A stretch of DNA of 5,158 bases. Origin: Anaerolineae bacterium CG2_30_64_16. GTDB lineage: Bacteria; Chloroflexota; Anaerolineae; CG2-30-64-16. The stretch lies in assembly GCA_001871755.1 (NCBI GenBank), contig MNXL01000243.1, positions 1 to 5,158 of the forward strand, in the 5' to 3' direction. Positions within the stretch are counted from its first letter, which is position 1. The number at the start of each line of letters is the position of its first letter. Both the position numbers and the translations under genes were made by a program. Below are positions 4,484 through 5,158 of this stretch, one piece after another. Under the pieces are notes generated by a model. The model saw only the letters and a program-made list of their open reading frames with translations, made no database searches and was not told the origin of the DNA.

Positions 4484-4832
4484 TCAGTCCGAAGGCCAGC
4501 CTCTGCCCCGTGGCCGGCGGCGGCGGGCCACCCAGACCCACCCGCTGGCCAGCACGATCACGCCCACCATCAGCGCGACCGGCGTCAATGGTCACGGTTT
4601 CCAGCCAGATGGGATCGAGCGTGATGACCGCCACGCCGCCCACCAACTGCCCACCGCCCCGGTCGAAGAAGTAGACCTCGGCCGATTCGTCGGTGTAGAG
4701 CTTGCGTTCGCCGTGGCTGGCGGCGGCGACCACGGGCGGGTCGAAGCCCGCGTCGGTGATAGAGACTTCGGTCGCGGCGGATGCAAAGGCCCCCAGCCCG
4801 GTCCGGTCATTACGAATGCATCCTTCGACATC
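4484..4832 (-). pseudogene. Frameshifted C-terminus of a membrane-anchored surface protein
   Basis: One minus frame (4832 to about 4592) reads EVSITDAGFDPPVVAAA, then HGERKLYTDESAEVYFFDRGG, then IWLETVTI. Near 4588 the sense moves to another frame: TPVALMVGVIVLASGWVWVA, then RRRRPRGRGWPSD and TGA (4484-4486). That is a single transmembrane helix followed by a basic stop-transfer tail, a standard C-terminal anchor. The first frame has a TGA at 4833-4835 and no credible start after it, so both a 5' truncation and an internal frameshift mark it as decayed. The opening VSITDAGFDPP resembles the SITAAGFDPP of the cupredoxin fragment near 2590, suggesting related domain stock. The function of the HGERKLY stretch is not recognised. 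Confidence 0.65.
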
Positions 4833-4851
4833 TCAGGACATGGTTGGCGAA

Positions 4852-4890
4852 GCAATCTCGATTGCCGCAATCGAGATTGCCGCAATCTCC
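4852..4890. repeat. Tandem/inverted GCAATC palindrome cluster
   Basis: GCAATCTCGATTGC (4852-4865) and GCAATCGAGATTGC (4867-4880) are exact reverse complements separated by one base, forming a 14-bp-arm palindrome. A third partial unit GCAATCTCC (4882-4890) follows. It lies just upstream of the truncated start of the surface-protein remnant and upstream of the last gene's promoter. It looks like a REP-type intergenic repeat. Confidence 0.75.
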
Positions 4891-4897
4891 TGCATGT

Positions 4898-4909
4898 GGA
4901 GCATGCTCC
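4898..4909. repeat. Perfect 12-bp palindrome GGAGCATGCTCC
   Basis: GGAGCATGCTCC equals its own reverse complement. It lies 8 bases after the GCAATC cluster and 13 bases before the next promoter's -35 box. It may be part of the same composite repeat or a binding site; its role is unknown. Confidence 0.6.
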
Positions 4910-4922
4910 CACGACCCTCCGT

Positions 4923-4951
4923 TTGTTGCCTGTGTCGTCTTGGTATACAAT
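4923..4951 (+). promoter_or_regulatory. Putative sigma70-type promoter of the 3'-most gene
   Basis: TTGTTG (4923-4928), a 17-base spacer, then TACAAT (4946-4951), with an overlapping TATACA at 4944-4949. The predicted start is near 4958, leaving a leader of about 60 bases before ATG 5018. Position and spacing fit; the -35 match is moderate. Confidence 0.55.
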
Positions 4952-5017
4952 GGCCGTCAGGTGAAAGAAATAGCTGCAGTGACCTTATTCAGACAGCCTG
5001 TTGACGAGGTGAGCACC

Positions 5018-5158
5018 ATGGCCATCCTAACTCTGAGTAACATTCTCGATGATCTGCGCGTGGCAGAGGAAGCTCTGCATAGATTCGAGCGTCGTTACTG
5101 GCTCAGCTCGAGTGCATTCTACGACCTTTACTCGAAGGGCTTCCTGGATGACGGCTCT
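5018..5158 (+). CDS. Small protein, 5' part only; possible antitoxin-like partner
   Basis: The first 47 codons are present and the gene runs off the window. The sequence MAILTLSNILDDLRVAEEAL, then HRFERRYWLSSSAFYDLYSKGFLDDG, is helical and resembles small proteins that I recall sitting next to toxin-like genes in Chloroflexota and cyanobacteria ('L-R-x-F-E-x-[KR]-Y-x-[LM]-[ST]-S-x-x-F-Y'). The function is not established, so the antitoxin label is a guess. GAGGTGA (5006-5012), five bases before ATG 5018, decides the start. The frame is also open upstream to a GTG at 4961, close to the predicted transcription start, which would add 19 residues as a leaderless product; this is less likely. Confidence 0.7.
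   Translation, partial: MAILTLSNILDDLRVAEEALHRFERRYWLSSSAFYDLYSKGFLDDGS

Noticed and set aside
3029..4599. 18-base match (17 of 18) between 3029-3046 and 4582-4599 as a dispersed repeat
   Set aside because: Both encode the common beta-strand motif TVT[IV]DAG on the minus strand, so shared domain coding explains it better than a mobile repeat.
4092..4964. 290-codon plus-strand frame
   Set aside because: It starts inside the antitoxin gene in another frame, is rich in Pro, Arg and Ser, and crosses a minus-strand remnant and a palindrome cluster; a GC-rich shadow.
1..5158. CRISPR array, tRNA or rRNA
   Set aside because: No regularly spaced direct repeats, cloverleaf-like segments or conserved rRNA motifs were seen on either strand.

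Overview
The window looks like an accessory, repeat-rich stretch of a high-GC bacterial chromosome, most likely Chloroflexota (Anaerolineae/Caldilinea-like). The main pointers are a secreted-protein C-terminus ending in an 'IWLPLV' tail of the kind common in that phylum, Ig-like and cupredoxin-like surface-protein fragments, dispersed palindromic repeats (some read through as protein), and stacked toxin-antitoxin genes. The taxon is inferred, not proven.

Layout. (1) Positions 153-1594, minus strand: a compact operon read right to left. It holds a 35-aa one-helix membrane protein, a YIP1-like polytopic membrane protein, and a secreted NHL/beta-propeller-type protein. The last gene is broken by a 92-bp MITE-like element (212-303) flanked by an exact 8-bp duplication, GTCGCGAT. 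Removing the element and one copy of the duplication restores an uninterrupted 165-residue protein ending at 153. (2) Positions 1608-2341, plus strand: a near-consensus promoter divergent from that operon drives an antitoxin-like gene and an overlapping RelE/ParE-family toxin. (3) Positions 2480-3425, minus strand: a gene graveyard of secreted-protein fragments (Ig-like, cupredoxin-like, 'EKTATGF' module) with palindromes lying in the reading frames. (4) Positions 3418-4345, plus strand: a promoter with an operator-like dyad and a probably leaderless PIN-domain toxin, followed by an antitoxin that appears to fuse a ribbon-helix-helix to a UPF0175-type domain; toxin first, ATGA overlap. (5) Positions 4484-4832, minus strand: the decayed end of a membrane-anchored surface protein, then a cluster of palindromes (4852-4909). 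(6) Positions 4923-5158, plus strand: a promoter, a good ribosome binding site and the first 47 codons of a small protein that resembles a toxin-antitoxin partner and runs off the window.

Together, two complete and possibly a third toxin-antitoxin module lie on the plus strand among minus-strand surface-protein remnants, as expected of a recombination-prone island. The best second-look items are the precisely reconstructable MITE insertion, the palindrome family encoding a TLRV...N-[P/S]-KGL peptide, the reversed-order PIN/RHH-UPF0175 pair, and the cysteine-rich insert in the RelE-like toxin.
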